Origin: Streptomyces flaveolus
GTDB lineage: Bacteria > Actinomycetota > Actinomycetes > Streptomycetales > Streptomycetaceae
DNA length: 64,000 bases
Reading direction: 5' to 3'
NCBI RefSeq assembly: GCF_000716535.1
Contig: NZ_JNWV01000014.1
Location: forward strand, 119,782-183,781
This document shows positions 44,441-54,952 of the stretch, in pieces (position 1 is the first letter of the stretch; each line of letters starts with the position of its first letter). The notes below the pieces were generated by a model, which saw nothing but the letters and a program-made list of their open reading frames with translations, had not been told where the DNA came from and did no database searches. A program made the translations under genes and the position numbers.

Positions 44441-47400
44441 GTGACTGGCTGGCAGTTCTGGGTCGACCGAGGCGGCACCTTCACCGACATCGTCGCGCGT
44501 CGCCCGGACGGCCGGCTGCTCACGCACAAACTGCTGTCCGACAACCCGGCACGGTACGCCGACGCGGCCGTCGCGGGCGTACGCGAACTCCTGGGCGGCT
44601 CCCAGGAGCCCGTAGAGGCCGTTCGCATGGGCACCACGGTCGCCACCAACGCCCTGCTGGAACGCAAGGGCGAGCGCACCCTCCTCGTCGTCACCCGCGG
44701 CTTCCGCGACGCCCTGCGCATCGCCTACCAGAACCGCCCCCGCATCTTCGCCCGGCGCATCGAGCTGCCCGAGCTGCTCCACGAACGGGTCGTGGAGGTG
44801 GACGAACGCGTCGCCGCCGACGGCACCGTCCTGCGCGCGCCCGACCTGGACGCCCTGGAGGGTCCGCTCCGGGACGCGTACGACGACGGCATCCGCGCGG
44901 TCGCCGTCGTCTGCCTGCACAGCCACCTCCACCCGAGCCACGAACGGGCCATCGGCGAACTCGCCGCCCGCATCGGCTTCCCGCAGATCTCGCTGTCCAG
45001 CGAGGTCAGCCCGCTGATGAAGCTCGTCCCGCGCGGGGACACCGCCGTCGTGGACGCCTACCTCTCGCCCGTGCTGCGCCGCTATGTGCGGCACATCGCC
45101 GAGGAACTGCACGGCGTCCGGCTGATGTTCATGCAGTCCAACGGCGGCCTGACGGAGGCCGGACAGTTCCGCGGAAAGGACGCCATCCTCTCCGGACCGG
45201 CCGGCGGCATCGTCGGCATGGTCCGCATGTCGCAGCGCGCCGGCCACGACCGCGTCATCGGCTTCGACATGGGTGGCACCTCCACCGACGTCTCGCACTT
45301 CGCCGGCGCGTACGAGCGGGTCTTCACCACGCAGATCGCGGGTGTCCGGCTGCGGGCGCCCATGCTGGACATCCACACCGTCGCGGCCGGTGGCGGCTCC
45401 GTCCTGCACTTCGACGGCTCGCGCTACCGGGTCGGCCCCGACTCGGCCGGCGCCGACCCCGGCCCCGCCTGCTACCGCGCGGGCGGCCCGCTCACCGTCA
45501 CCGACGCCAACGTCATGCTCGGCCGCATCCAGCCCGCCCACTTCCCAGCCGTGTTCGGTCCCGGTGGTGACCAGCCACTGGACGCCGCCCTCGTCCGTGA
45601 CCGGTTCACCGCCCTCGCGCGCGAGATCCACGAACACACCGGCGACGACCGCACCCCGGAACAGGTGGCCGAGGGCTACCTGCGGATCGCCGTGGCCAAC
45701 ATCGCCAACGCGGTGAAGCGGATCTCCGTCCAGAAGGGCCATGACGTCACCCGCTACGCCCTGACCACCTTCGGCGGGGCGGGCGGCCAGCACGCGTGCC
45801 GGGTCGCCGACTCGCTCGGCATCCGCACCGTCCTCGTACCCCCCATGGCCGGCGTGCTCTCCGCGCTGGGCATCGGCCTGGCCGACACCACGGCCATGCG
45901 CGAGCACTCCGTGGAAGCGCCCCTGGAAGCCGCTTCCATGCCCGGTGTCCGCAAGACGGCCGACGATCTGGAGGCCGCCGCACGGGCCGAACTCGTCGCC
46001 GAGGACGTCCCTGAGGACCGCATCCGGGTCACCCGCCGCGCCCAGCTCCGCTACGACGGCACCGACACCACCCTCACCGTCGAGCTGGCCGAGCCCGACG
46101 CCATGCGGCACGCCTTCGAGGAGCGTCATCGCGCCACGTACTCCTTCACGCTCGACCGCCCGGTCGTAGTGGAAGCCCTCTCCGTCGAAGCCACCGGCAT
46201 CACCGCACCCCCCGATCTCTCCGCCCTCGCCCCGTACGAGGGCCGTGCCCAGGCGCCCGGCACCGTCCGCCTCCACACCGGCGGTGCCTGGCGCGACGTA
46301 CCCCTCCACCGCCGGGAGGCCCTTCCTCCCGGCGAGACGGTCACCGGCCCGGCGATCATCACGGAGGCCGGCGCCACGACCGTCGTCGACGACGGCTGGC
46401 GGGCCGCCGCGACCGACGACGGGCACCTGCTCATGGAACGCACGGCGATTACGCAGAGTTCCAACGTGGACACAGAATCCGATCCGGTTCTGCTTGAGGT
46501 CTTCAACAACCTCTTCATGTCGATCGCCGAACAGATGGGCGCGCGGCTGGAGTCCACGGCCCAGTCCGTCAACATCAAGGAGCGGCTGGACTTCTCCTGC
46601 GCGCTGTTCGACCCGGACGGAAACCTGGTGGCCAACGCCCCCCACATCCCCGTCCACCTGGGGTCCATGGGCACCAGCGTCAAAGAGGTCATCCGCCGGC
46701 GCGGCTCCGCCATGCGGCCGGGTGACACCTATGCCGTCAACGACCCCTACCACGGCGGCACGCACCTGCCCGACGTCACCGTGATCACCCCCGTCTTCGG
46801 CACCGACGTGGCCACGGACACGCGGAGTGAGCCGCGGATCCTCTTCCACGTCGCCTCACGCGGTCACCACGCCGAGATCGGCGGCATCGCCCCCGGCTCC
46901 ATGCCGGCCCACAGCCGCACCATCGAGGAGGAAGGCGTCCTCTTCGACAACTGGCTCCTCGCCGAGAACGGCCGCTTCCGCGAGGAGGAGACCCACCGCC
47001 TCCTCACCGAGGCGCCGTACCCGTCCCGCAACCCGCGCACCAACCTCGCCGATCTGCGCGCCCAGATCGCCGCCAACCAGAAGGGCGTCGACGAGGTCCG
47101 GCGCATGATCGACGAGTTCGGCCTCGATGTCGTCCAGGCCTACATGCGGCACGTCCAGGACAACGCCGAGGAGGCCGTCCGCCGCGTCATCGACGCCCTG
47201 GACGACGGCGAGTACGCCTACGAGACCGACTCCGGGGCAGTCATCCGGGCCCGCGTCCGCGTCGACCGCACGGAGCGCCGGGCGACCATCGACTTCAGCG
47301 GCACCTCCGCGCAGCTCGCCACCAACTTCAACGCGCCCTCCGCCGTGGTCAACGCTGCCGTCCTGTACGTCTTCCGCACGCTCGTCGCCGATGACATCCC

Positions 47401-48079
47401 GCTCAACGACGGCTGTCTGCGCCCGCTGGACATCATCGTGCCGTCCGGCTCGATGCTCGCCCCCGAGCCGCCCGCCGCCGTGGTCGCGGGCAACGTCGAG
47501 ACCTCCCAGGCCATCACCGGCGCCCTCTACGCCGCGCTCGGCGTCCAGGCCGAGGGCTCCGGCACCATGAACAACGTCACCTTCGGCAACGAGCGGCACC
47601 AGTACTACGAAACCGTCGCCTCTGGATCCGGCGCGGGCGACGGTTTCCCGGGTGCCGACGTGGTCCAGACCCACATGACCAACTCCCGGCTCACGGACCC
47701 GGAAGTCCTGGAATGGCGGCTACCGGTCCGGCTGGAGGAGTTCGCCGTCCGGCGGGGGAGCGGCGGCGCCGGACGGTGGCGCGGCGGCGACGGAGCCGTG
47801 CGCCGGATCCGGTTCCTCGAGCCGATGACCGTCTCCACGCTCTCCCAGCACCGCCGCGTGCCGCCGTACGGCATGGCCGGCGGCGCCCCCGGAGCGCTCG
47901 GCGCCAACCGGGTGGAGCACGCCGACGGCACGGTCACCGACCTCGGCGGAAGCGGCTCGGTCGACGTCGGCCCCGGCGACGTACTGGTCATCGAAACCCC
48001 CGGTGGCGGTGGCTACGGCCGACCGTCGCCCGACCCCCAGCAAGCAGGAGAAGAGATCGATGACCTTCGGGCGTTCTGA
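44441..48079 (+). CDS. 5-oxoprolinase, fused HyuA-HyuB (OPLAH type), inside the conservon
   Basis: A 1212-residue ATP-dependent 5-oxoprolinase/hydantoinase. Residues ~1-680 are HyuA-like: [19 protein letters not shown] is the start motif of OPLAH enzymes, with [13 protein letters not shown] and [18 protein letters not shown]. Residues ~690-1212 are HyuB-like: [35 protein letters not shown] and a long glycine-rich C-terminal region ending ETPGGGGYG. Size and domain order match mammalian OPLAH (~1290). It should hydrolyse 5-oxo-L-proline to glutamate with ATP. The GTG start is 24 bp after cvnC, and its end overlaps cvnD by 20 bp, so it is truly part of the conservon transcript. Other hydantoin-like substrates cannot be excluded. 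Confidence 0.93.
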   Translation: MTGWQFWVDRGGTFTDIVARRPDGRLLTHKLLSDNPARYADAAVAGVRELLGGSQEPVEAVRMGTTVATNALLERKGERTLLVVTRGFRDALRIAYQNRPRIFARRIELPELLHERVVEVDERVAADGTVLRAPDLDALEGPLRDAYDDGIRAVAVVCLHSHLHPSHERAIGELAARIGFPQISLSSEVSPLMKLVPRGDTAVVDAYLSPVLRRYVRHIAEELHGVRLMFMQSNGGLTEAGQFRGKDAILSGPAGGIVGMVRMSQRAGHDRVIGFDMGGTSTDVSHFAGAYERVFTTQIAGVRLRAPMLDIHTVAAGGGSVLHFDGSRYRVGPDSAGADPGPACYRAGGPLTVTDANVMLGRIQPAHFPAVFGPGGDQPLDAALVRDRFTALAREIHEHTGDDRTPEQVAEGYLRIAVANIANAVKRISVQKGHDVTRYALTTFGGAGGQHACRVADSLGIRTVLVPPMAGVLSALGIGLADTTAMREHSVEAPLEAASMPGVRKTADDLEAAARAELVAEDVPEDRIRVTRRAQLRYDGTDTTLTVELAEPDAMRHAFEERHRATYSFTLDRPVVVEALSVEATGITAPPDLSALAPYEGRAQAPGTVRLHTGGAWRDVPLHRREALPPGETVTGPAIITEAGATTVVDDGWRAAATDDGHLLMERTAITQSSNVDTESDPVLLEVFNNLFMSIAEQMGARLESTAQSVNIKERLDFSCALFDPDGNLVANAPHIPVHLGSMGTSVKEVIRRRGSAMRPGDTYAVNDPYHGGTHLPDVTVITPVFGTDVATDTRSEPRILFHVASRGHHAEIGGIAPGSMPAHSRTIEEEGVLFDNWLLAENGRFREEETHRLLTEAPYPSRNPRTNLADLRAQIAANQKGVDEVRRMIDEFGLDVVQAYMRHVQDNAEEAVRRVIDALDDGEYAYETDSGAVIRARVRVDRTERRATIDFSGTSAQLATNFNAPSAVVNAAVLYVFRTLVADDIPLNDGCLRPLDIIVPSGSMLAPEPPAAVVAGNVETSQAITGALYAALGVQAEGSGTMNNVTFGNERHQYYETVASGSGAGDGFPGADVVQTHMTNSRLTDPEVLEWRLPVRLEEFAVRRGSGGAGRWRGGDGAVRRIRFLEPMTVSTLSQHRRVPPYGMAGGAPGALGANRVEHADGTVTDLGGSGSVDVGPGDVLVIETPGGGGYGRPSPDPQQAGEEIDDLRAF

Positions 48080-48665
48080 GCGAGGCAAGGCTCCGGTCGA
48101 GCCCGTCACGCTCAAGATCCTCGTGGCCGGCGGCTTCGGCGTGGGCAAGACGACCCTCGTCGGTGCGGTCAGCGAGATCAGGCCGCTGCGCACCGAGGAA
48201 CTGCTCACCGAGGCCGGGCGGCCCGTCGACGACACCAGCGGTGTGGAGGGCAAGCACACCACCACGGTGGCCATGGACTTCGGCCGGATCACCCTGCGCG
48301 AGGACCTGGTGCTCTACCTCTTCGGCACGCCCGGGCAGGAGCGGTTCTGGTTCATGTGGGACGAGCTGTCCGAGGGCGCGCTCGGAGCCGTCGTCCTCGC
48401 CGACACGCGCCGTCTGGAGGACTGTTTCGCCGCTGTCGACTACTTCGAACGGCGTTCCATCCCCTTCCTCGTGGGCGTCAACTGCTTCGAAGGGGCAGCC
48501 CGGCATCCCGTGGAATCCGTCCGTCAGGCCCTCGACCTGGACGACGACGTGCCCCTTCTGCTGTGCGACGCCCGTGACCGGGAGTCGGTCAAGGAGGTGC
48601 TCGTCGGGCTCGTCCAGCACGCGAGGGAGTACGCGGCCGACCGCCGCCGGGCCGTCGTGCGCTGA
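48060..48665 (+). CDS. cvnD: Conservon CvnD: MglA/Ras-like small GTPase
   Basis: A 201-residue small GTPase. G1 is [18 protein letters not shown] (P-loop), switch/G3 is [17 protein letters not shown], and the guanine-recognition area is VGVNCFEGA in place of NKxD. CvnD proteins act downstream of CvnA with CvnB as regulator and often reach a cytochrome P450 or another effector. The ATG at 48060 has AGGAG 9 nt upstream and lies inside the end of the 5-oxoprolinase gene. A strong hairpin follows the stop. Confidence 0.95.
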   Translation: MTFGRSERGKAPVEPVTLKILVAGGFGVGKTTLVGAVSEIRPLRTEELLTEAGRPVDDTSGVEGKHTTTVAMDFGRITLREDLVLYLFGTPGQERFWFMWDELSEGALGAVVLADTRRLEDCFAAVDYFERRSIPFLVGVNCFEGAARHPVESVRQALDLDDDVPLLLCDARDRESVKEVLVGLVQHAREYAADRRRAVVR

Positions 48666-48672
48666 CCGCGGA

Positions 48673-48710
48673 CACGGCCCGTACCCCCGCCGACCGGGGT
48701 ACGGGCCGTG
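48673..48710 (+). terminator. Strong terminator between cvnD and glpK
   Basis: CACGGCCCGTACCCC and GGGGTACGGGCCGTG pair over 15 bp with an 8-nt loop, 7 bp after the cvnD stop. It stands between convergent units and could act in both directions. A CACGCGCGCGTG palindrome follows at 48728. Confidence 0.85.
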
Positions 48711-48787
48711 GTCCTGTGCGGAGTGCCCACGCGCGCGTGCGGTGACTTCCCCGCGGCTTCCGGCTGCTTTCCCGTTGGCTTCGTGCT

Positions 48788-50308
48788 CTAGACCCCGTCC
48801 TCCTCCAGCCAGCCGAAGCTCTTCTCCACGGCCCTGCGCCAGTTCCGGTACTCGCGGTCGCGGACCGACGCCTCCATGACGGGCGTCCACTCGGCGTCCT
48901 TGCGCCAGTGTGACTTCAGCTCGTCCAGGTCGTTCCACACGCCCGTGGCCAGCCCGGCCGCGTAGGCGGCGCCCAGGCACGTCGTCTCCGACACGCGGGG
49001 CCGGATCACCGGTACGCCGAGGACGTCCGCCTGGTGCTGCATGAGCAGGTTGTTCCGGGTCATGCCGCCGTCGACCTTCAGCGTGCTGATCCGCACCCCG
49101 GAGTCCTGGTACATCGCGTCCACGACCTCCCGGGTCTGCCAGCTCGTCGCCTCCAGCACCGCGCGTGCGAGGTGGGCCTTGGTGACGTACCGGGTGAGGC
49201 CGGTGACGACACCGCGCGCGTCGGAGCGCCAGTAGGGCGCGAACAGGCCGGAGAAGGCCGGCACGATGTAGGCGCCGCCGTTGTCGTCGACACTCGCCGC
49301 CAGCGTCTCGATCTCGTCGGCGGTCCGGATGATCCCGAGTTGGTCGCGGAACCACTGGACCAGCGCGCCCGTTATCGCTATGGACCCCTCCAGGCAGTAC
49401 ACCGGCACCTCCTCGCCGATCTTGTAGCCCATCGTCGTCAGCAGCCCGTTCTTGGACGGCACCGGCCGGTTGCCGGTGTTCAGCAGCAGGAAACTGCCGG
49501 TGCCGTAGGTGTTCTTCGCCGTGCCGACGTCGTAGCAGGCCTGCCCGAACACGGCGGCCTGCTGGTCCCCCAGCGCCGAGGCGACGGGCACCCCGGACAG
49601 TTGCCCGACGGCGGTGCCGTACACCTCGGCGGAGGACCTGATCTCGGGCAGTACGGCCTCGGGCACGTTCATCGCGGACAGGATGGAGGGGTCCCACTGG
49701 AGGGTGTCCAGGTTCATCAGCATGGTGCGGCCGGCGTTCGTGACGTCGGTGACGTGCCGGCCGCCGTCGGTGCCGCCGGTGAGGTTCCAGATCAGCCAGG
49801 AGTCGATGGTGCCGAACGCGATCTCGCCGCGCTCGGCCCGCTGCCGCAGACCGGGCACGTGGTCCAGCAGCCAGGCCGCCTTGGGCCCGGAGAAGTAGCT
49901 GGCCAGCGGCAGCCCGGTCTTCTCACGGAAACGGTCCTGGCCGTCCGTGCCGCCCAGTTCGCCGCACAGGGCCGCGGTTCGGGTGTCCTGCCAGACGATC
50001 GCGTTGTGCACGGGCATGCCCGTGGCGCGGTCCCACAGGACCGTAGTCTCCCGCTGGTTGGTGATGCCGAGGGCGCTGAGCTGGTCGGCGCGCAGTCCCG
50101 CCCGGGCGAGTGCCCCGGCCACCACGGCCTGCACCTTGGACCAGATCTCGGTGGCGTCGTGCTCCACCCAGCCGGGTTTGGGAAAGATCTGCCGGTGCTC
50201 GCGCTGGTCGACGGCGACGATGGCACCGCTGTGGTCGAAGACGATGCAGCGGCTGGACGTGGTGCCCTGGTCGATGGCGGCGACGTACGTGTCGGCGGTG
50301 TCCGTCAT
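48788..50308 (-). CDS. glpK: Glycerol kinase
   Basis: A 506-residue FGGY-family kinase that phosphorylates glycerol to sn-glycerol 3-phosphate. Motifs: [21 protein letters not shown] (phosphate 1), [12 protein letters not shown], the substrate loop [29 protein letters not shown] (phosphate 2) and [17 protein letters not shown] (adenosine). Full length for the family. It lies 81 bp downstream of glpF in the same operon; no glpD or gylR-type regulator is seen in the window. Confidence 0.97.
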   Translation of the reverse strand: MTDTADTYVAAIDQGTTSSRCIVFDHSGAIVAVDQREHRQIFPKPGWVEHDATEIWSKVQAVVAGALARAGLRADQLSALGITNQRETTVLWDRATGMPVHNAIVWQDTRTAALCGELGGTDGQDRFREKTGLPLASYFSGPKAAWLLDHVPGLRQRAERGEIAFGTIDSWLIWNLTGGTDGGRHVTDVTNAGRTMLMNLDTLQWDPSILSAMNVPEAVLPEIRSSAEVYGTAVGQLSGVPVASALGDQQAAVFGQACYDVGTAKNTYGTGSFLLLNTGNRPVPSKNGLLTTMGYKIGEEVPVYCLEGSIAITGALVQWFRDQLGIIRTADEIETLAASVDDNGGAYIVPAFSGLFAPYWRSDARGVVTGLTRYVTKAHLARAVLEATSWQTREVVDAMYQDSGVRISTLKVDGGMTRNNLLMQHQADVLGVPVIRPRVSETTCLGAAYAAGLATGVWNDLDELKSHWRKDAEWTPVMEASVRDREYRNWRRAVEKSFGWLEEDGV

Positions 50309-50389
50309 GGCTGTCCCTGGGTCGCTGGGTCGGATCGCTGGCCGAAAGGCCGCGTGCGGATCGTGGATCGCGGTGGCGGGAGCGGGGGT

Positions 50390-51139
50390 TCAGAAGGCGG
50401 CTTTGTAGATGAGGCCGGCCAGTGCTCCGCCGATCAGCGGTCCGACGACCGGGATCCAGGCGTAGGCCCAGTCGGAGCCGCCCTTGTGGGGGATCGGCAG
50501 GAAGGTGTGCACGATGCGCGGGCCGAGGTCGCGGGCGGGGTTGATGGCATAGCCGGTGGGGCCGCCGAGGGAGAGGCCGATGCCCACGACGAGCAGGGAG
50601 ACGATGAGCACGGTGGTGCCTGACTCGCCGAGCCCCTTGGTGAGCCCGAACGCGAGGACCGGCAGGACGAGCGCGACGGTCGCGATGATCTCGGTGACGA
50701 GGTTGGCGACCGGGTTCCTGATCTCCGGAATCGTGGAGAAGATGCCGAGGGTCGGCACGGGTTCACCGGCGGTGCCGTCCGTGGTCCCTTCAGTGCGGAC
50801 GTTGGCCTGGAACTGGGCGAGATAGACGAGGTAGGCCAGCACGGCGCCGAGCATGGCGCCGACGATCTGCCCGAGCAGGTACACCCAGACCTTGCCCCAC
50901 TTGCCGGTGTCCACGGCGATACCGATGGTGACCGCGGGATTGAGCTGCCCACCGGAGAGGGGAGCGGCGGTGTACGCGCCCGCGAGGACGCCGAAGCCCC
51001 AGCCGAACGCGATCACGATCCAGCCCGAGGCCCGTGCCTTGGAGTATCTGAGGGTGACGGCGGCGCAGACGCCCGCGCCGAACAGGATCAGGATCGCGGT
51101 GCCGATGACCTCGCCGACGAATATGTCTCCGTTGCTCAT
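50390..51139 (-). CDS. glpF: Glycerol facilitator (aquaglyceroporin)
   Basis: A 249-residue MIP channel with six helices and both NPA boxes: [12 protein letters not shown] and [12 protein letters not shown]. The Asp after the second NPA and the Gly-rich selectivity region are typical of glycerol-conducting GlpF rather than water-only AqpZ. GGGAG lies before the ATG at 51139. First gene of the leftward glpF-glpK operon, it lets glycerol diffuse in for trapping by GlpK. Confidence 0.96.
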   Translation of the reverse strand: MSNGDIFVGEVIGTAILILFGAGVCAAVTLRYSKARASGWIVIAFGWGFGVLAGAYTAAPLSGGQLNPAVTIGIAVDTGKWGKVWVYLLGQIVGAMLGAVLAYLVYLAQFQANVRTEGTTDGTAGEPVPTLGIFSTIPEIRNPVANLVTEIIATVALVLPVLAFGLTKGLGESGTTVLIVSLLVVGIGLSLGGPTGYAINPARDLGPRIVHTFLPIPHKGGSDWAYAWIPVVGPLIGGALAGLIYKAAF

Positions 51140-51487
51140 GGCGGCTCCCTTGGCGCCGGCAGGGGGCGATCGGCCCCCGGCCCTGGCGTGCAGGACGGTT
51201 CCCTTGGCGACTTCAGCCGAAGGCAGGGAGGGCCCCGCGCCCCGCCCGGCGTCGGTGACGAGCGTGCCGTCGCAGCCGGATCGCCCTGGAACACCGGGTC
51301 ATGAGCAGGACAGACCCGTGCCGCAGTGCCTGATAACGCCGAGAATGTTCGGCGATGTCGGCTGACACCGGGAAGTGTTCACCGGCGCCCCAGGGGCGTC
51401 AAGGTTGCCGACGGCGACGGTGACACAAGCGCTCCGCCGGCCTCGGCGGAGCGGAAGCGCCCCAACGGACGTGCACGGCAGGGCCGT
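51140..51487. promoter_or_regulatory. glpF upstream region with inverted repeat
   Basis: A 348-bp gene-free region. CGCCGA-GAATGT-TCGGCG (51337-51354) is a perfect 6-6-6 inverted repeat ~200 bp upstream of glpF and may be an operator. The glpFK promoter must also lie here. No GylR-like gene is nearby. The hairpin at 51430-51453 belongs to the upstream gene. Confidence 0.4.
51430..51453 (-). terminator. Terminator after the EAL-CBS-GGDEF gene
   Basis: CGCTCCGCCG-GCCT-CGGCGGAGCG is a perfect 10-bp stem with a 4-nt loop, 35 bp past the stop of the leftward EAL-CBS-GGDEF gene. Confidence 0.75.
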
Positions 51488-53167
51488 TCACCACCGTGGC
51501 TCGGCGGCCGCGTATCCGGCCTGCGCCGGGGCCGGGCCCTGACCGCCACGCCGGACCTGGTGACCGGGGAGCCCGGCGCGCCCGAGCACCCAGCTTGCGC
51601 CGTTCAGTGCCTTGGCCGCCTTTTTCAGCGGGGCGAGCTGGGCGGCGGCCTGGTGATGGTCGCTCACGCTGCCCGGATCGCAGACGACCGTCGCCAGGGA
51701 GAGCGTGACCGGCCGGCCGCCCGCCGCCCAGGGAACGTCCAGCACGGCGGTGACCAGCGGATCGAGCGCCTCCTCGTCCGCCAGTACCAGGAAGTCGTCG
51801 CCGCCGATGTGCCCCACGCGCGCGTGCTCCGCGACCGCCTGCTGGAGCGCACGGCCCACCGCGCGGATCAGCTCGTCGCCCGCCGCGAACCCGGCACCGT
51901 CGTTGACCTGCTTGAAGTGATCGATGTCCAGCCAGCTGAGCGCAAAGGCCCGCCCGTCGGAGATCCGCCGGTCCACCTCGCTCACGATCGCGTCCGAACC
52001 GGGCAGCCGGGTCAGCGGGTTGAGCCCGGCCGCCTCCTCCACCCGGCTCTCGGCCAGTGCCCGCACCAGATCCGCCAGCCGTACGACGCCGACACACCGA
52101 CCGTGTCCGTCGACCACCGCCACGTCGTCGGAGGTCCGGTCCCTGCCGCCTACCGCGACCACGTCCAGCACCTGCCAGGCCGTCGCGTCGACACCGACCG
52201 TGCGCGGCGCGTCGCCCAGTTTGAAGGCCGGCCGGTCGGCGTACAGGGCGTGTCCGTAGCGACCCGACATGGACAGCAGGAACCGCGAACGGTGCACCGA
52301 CCGCACGGGCCTGCCGTACTGGTCCACCAGCAGTACGCCGGAGACGTCCGGGGAACCGGTCAGCAGCGCCCGCACCTGTCCCGCCGAGGCGGTCAGCGGC
52401 AGGACGGCGGCCGGCCGTACGAACTCCCGCACGGACGGTCCGGAGCGGGGAACGGTCCCGGCGCCCGGCGCAAGGGACGGAACGTACACGTCCGCTGCGG
52501 GGATCCGGGCCGGCGGAGCGAACAGCTCGCCCTGGGCCAGTTGCGCACCCGCCGACACCGCCGCCGCGCATTGGAGTTCCGTCTCCACTCCCTCCACCGC
52601 GACCAGGGCGCCCAGTTCCTCGCACAGTGTCCGCATGGCCCGCACCGCGGCCGGCCGTGCCAGCAGCGAGGCGTCGAGTTTGACCAGGTCGGGGGAGAGG
52701 TCGGTGAGCAGCCTGAGCGGAACGTCGCCGTCCCCGATGCCGTCCGCGCTGATCCGGAAGCCCTGCTCGCGCAGTGAGGCGATCGCCTCCAGCAGGGCTA
52801 GCTGTGGCACGTGCGTGTACGGCGGGACGATGTCGAGCGTCACCTCCCAGGCCATGCGCCCCGCCGCGCGGACGGCGTCGTGCAGCGGTGTCAGGCCGCC
52901 GAGGTCGGCGAGCGTGCCCGCGAACACGTTCAGGTGCAACGGCAGCAGGGTTTCCTTGCGGGCCGCGGCGCGGAGCGCCAACACGGTCAGCCTGCCGTCC
53001 ACTTCGGGATCCCGGCGGGCCTCGGCCAGGACGTCGCCGGTCTCCGGGCGGGCGAGTATCTCCAGTGCGGCGACCGCGCCCGTCCTCAGGTTGACCACCG
53101 GCTGGAAGGCGAAGCGGAGAGTATCCGTCCAGGAGTGCACGGGAGCATGATGGCGCTGCCCGCGCAC
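51488..53167 (-). CDS. EAL-CBS-GGDEF signalling protein (cyclic di-GMP related)
   Basis: A 559-residue cytoplasmic protein. An EAL-like domain (~10-230), a CBS pair (~275-400) and a GGDEF domain (~405-530) are in that order, followed by a disordered tail. The cyclase signature is GGDDF (455-459), close to active GGDEF/GGEEF. The EAL domain keeps EILAR, the catalytic-type Lys in VKLDASL and VEGVE. It reads LDIVPP where active enzymes have a Glu motif, and ADGIGDGD where they have the DD(F)G pair, so phosphodiesterase activity is doubtful. It may make c-di-GMP under control of a CBS-bound nucleotide. The start (GTG 53167) has no clear ribosome site; a GTG at 53140 is an alternative. Confidence 0.9.
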   Translation of the reverse strand: MRGQRHHAPVHSWTDTLRFAFQPVVNLRTGAVAALEILARPETGDVLAEARRDPEVDGRLTVLALRAAARKETLLPLHLNVFAGTLADLGGLTPLHDAVRAAGRMAWEVTLDIVPPYTHVPQLALLEAIASLREQGFRISADGIGDGDVPLRLLTDLSPDLVKLDASLLARPAAVRAMRTLCEELGALVAVEGVETELQCAAAVSAGAQLAQGELFAPPARIPAADVYVPSLAPGAGTVPRSGPSVREFVRPAAVLPLTASAGQVRALLTGSPDVSGVLLVDQYGRPVRSVHRSRFLLSMSGRYGHALYADRPAFKLGDAPRTVGVDATAWQVLDVVAVGGRDRTSDDVAVVDGHGRCVGVVRLADLVRALAESRVEEAAGLNPLTRLPGSDAIVSEVDRRISDGRAFALSWLDIDHFKQVNDGAGFAAGDELIRAVGRALQQAVAEHARVGHIGGDDFLVLADEEALDPLVTAVLDVPWAAGGRPVTLSLATVVCDPGSVSDHHQAAAQLAPLKKAAKALNGASWVLGRAGLPGHQVRRGGQGPAPAQAGYAAAEPRW

Positions 53168-53274
53168 CCCGAGGCGCAGTTCATGAGACGTTCACGCAGC
53201 ATTCCGGGGCGATCACGGAGAGTGGACAGTCTCATCGGCTCCCTTGCGGCGCAGCAGGCTCCAGCCTCCTGAGG

Positions 53275-54465
53275 TCACCGCACGGCGATCACCGATGACC
53301 CGTGTCCGAACAGCCCTTGGTTAGCGGTGATGCCCACCCGCGCCCCGGCGACCTGCCGGTCACCCGCTGTACCCCTCAACTGCCAGGTCAGCTCGCACAC
53401 CTGGGCGATGGCCTGGGCGGGCACTGCCTCACCGAAGGAGGCCAGCCCGCCGCTGGTGTTCACGGGTATCCGGCCGCCCGGGGCGGTCGCGCCCTCCCGG
53501 AGCAGCTTCGCGCCGTCGCCTTCGCCGCACAGTCCCAGATCCTCGTACCACTGCAACTCCAGGGCGGTGGACAGGTCGTACACCTCGGCCAGGGACAGAT
53601 CCTCCGGTCCGATGCCCGCCTCGTCGTAGGCGGCCCGCGCGATGGAGGCACGGAAGGTCTGCGCCGGCGGTGCCACCGTGGCCGCCGAGTCCGTGGCGAT
53701 GTCCGGCAGGTCCAGCACCGTGTTCGGGAAACGGGGTGTCACCGTCGACACCGCCCGGATCCGGACCGGACGGGCGACACCGTGCCGGCGCGCGAAGTCC
53801 AGGCTGGACAGCACCAGGGCGGCCCCGCCGTCGGAGGTGGCGCAGATGTCCAGCAGCCGCAGTGGGTCGGCGACCACCGAGGAGGCGGCCACCTCTTCGG
53901 CGGTGACCGGCTTGCGGTAGCGGGCGTACGGGTTGAGCGCCCCGAGCGCGGCGTTCTTCACCTTGACCAGGGCGAAGTCCTCCGGTGTGTCACCGTGCAC
54001 CGCCATCCGCCGCCGCGCGTACAGCCCGAAGTAGACCGGATTCGTCGCCCCCAGCAAGCGGAAGCGCAGCCAGTCCGGATCGTCGGGACGGTCCCCGCCC
54101 GCTGGCCGGAAGAAGCCTTTGGGTGCGGCGTCCGCCCCCACCACCAGGACGACGTCCGCGAGACCGGCGAGGATCTGTGCCCGCGCGACGGCGATGGCCT
54201 GGGCCCCGGATGCGCACGCCGCGTACACACTCGTCACCCTGGCGCCCTGCCAGCCCAGGGCCTTGGCGAAGGTCGCGCCCGCGACATGGCCCGGATACCC
54301 GCCGCGCACCGTGTCCGCGCCCACGACGGAGCCGATGTCCGGCCAGTCGAGGTCCGCGTCCGCGAGAGCCGCGCGAGCCGCCGCCGTGCCGTACTCCACG
54401 AAGCCGCGGCCCCACTTGCCCCACGGGTGCATGCCCGCACCGAGCACCGCCACCTCAACCGTCAC
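53275..54465 (-). CDS. Thiolase-superfamily protein (lipid-transfer/SCP-x type)
   Basis: A 396-residue thiolase-fold protein of the kind annotated as lipid-transfer or acetyl-CoA acetyltransferase. VYAACASGAQAIAVARAQI holds the nucleophilic Cys. ICATSDGGAALVLSS, PVNTSGGLASFGEAVPAQ and the C-terminal GLFGHGSSVIAVR are family landmarks. The GTG at 54465 overlaps the stop of a DUF35 OB-fold/zinc-ribbon gene, the usual partner of such thiolases. Such pairs act on acyl-CoA, often sterol or branched side chains; the real substrate is unknown. Confidence 0.9.
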   Translation of the reverse strand: MTVEVAVLGAGMHPWGKWGRGFVEYGTAAARAALADADLDWPDIGSVVGADTVRGGYPGHVAGATFAKALGWQGARVTSVYAACASGAQAIAVARAQILAGLADVVLVVGADAAPKGFFRPAGGDRPDDPDWLRFRLLGATNPVYFGLYARRRMAVHGDTPEDFALVKVKNAALGALNPYARYRKPVTAEEVAASSVVADPLRLLDICATSDGGAALVLSSLDFARRHGVARPVRIRAVSTVTPRFPNTVLDLPDIATDSAATVAPPAQTFRASIARAAYDEAGIGPEDLSLAEVYDLSTALELQWYEDLGLCGEGDGAKLLREGATAPGGRIPVNTSGGLASFGEAVPAQAIAQVCELTWQLRGTAGDRQVAGARVGITANQGLFGHGSSVIAVR

Positions 54466-54914
54466 CCCGCCACCCCCGTCGGCCGCCAGTGCCAGATCGT
54501 CCAGGTCGTCTCCGTGTCCTCGTCCTCGTGGAGCACACCGGGGATGACCTCCACCTCCATGCCCACCGTCAGATCGCCGACGGCGACCCCGGGAGCCGCC
54601 TGCCCCAGCACCACGATCCGCTCGGCCTCCAGCTCCACCGCGATCAACGCGTACGGCACCCATGGAAGTTCCGGGTTGCTCACATACGGTGACGGAGGAC
54701 GGTATCGACTGTCGGTGTACGACCAGATACGTCCCTTTCGTGACAAGGGCGTCTCCTCCAGGGAGCCGCCCGCGCAGTGGGGGTTGCGGCAGTGGACGTC
54801 CTCGCGCGGGAAGAAGGCGGAGGCGCAGGCCGTGCAGCGGGTGCCCAGCAGCCGGAAACCGTCGCCCTCGCCGGTGAACCAGCCGGTGACCGCGGGCTTG
54901 CGTGTGTGCGGCAA
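54462..54914 (-). CDS. DUF35 OB-fold/zinc-ribbon acyl-CoA binding partner
   Basis: A ~150-residue protein. An N-terminal rubredoxin-like zinc ribbon has CTACASAFFPRE and CRNPHC, followed by an OB fold (YALIAVELEAERIVVLGQA; VGMEVEVIPGVL). It stabilises or supplies substrate to the coupled thiolase. Start choice: GGGGAGG lies 5-6 nt before a TTG at 54914. An in-frame ATG at 54935 has no ribosome site and abuts a palindrome (54938-54952) that probably covers the promoter. I therefore prefer TTG; ATG would add seven residues. Confidence 0.85.
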   Translation of the reverse strand: MPHTRKPAVTGWFTGEGDGFRLLGTRCTACASAFFPREDVHCRNPHCAGGSLEETPLSRKGRIWSYTDSRYRPPSPYVSNPELPWVPYALIAVELEAERIVVLGQAAPGVAVGDLTVGMEVEVIPGVLHEDEDTETTWTIWHWRPTGVAG

Positions 54915-54937
54915 GGGAACCTCCCCGTGAGGCATAT

Positions 54938-54952
54938 CTGACGGAGCGTCAG
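54938..54952. promoter_or_regulatory. TetR-like palindromic operator upstream of DUF35/thiolase
   Basis: CTGACG-GAG-CGTCAG is a perfect 6-3-6 palindrome 23 bp upstream of the chosen start. Sites of this form are typical of TetR-family repressors of acyl-CoA metabolism genes in actinobacteria. No tetR gene is adjacent. Confidence 0.6.

Noticed and set aside
42200..46849. A 1549-residue open frame antisense to cvnA-D and the 5-oxoprolinase
   Set aside because: It crosses several real genes with clear family motifs on the other strand and has no ribosome site or recognisable domain.
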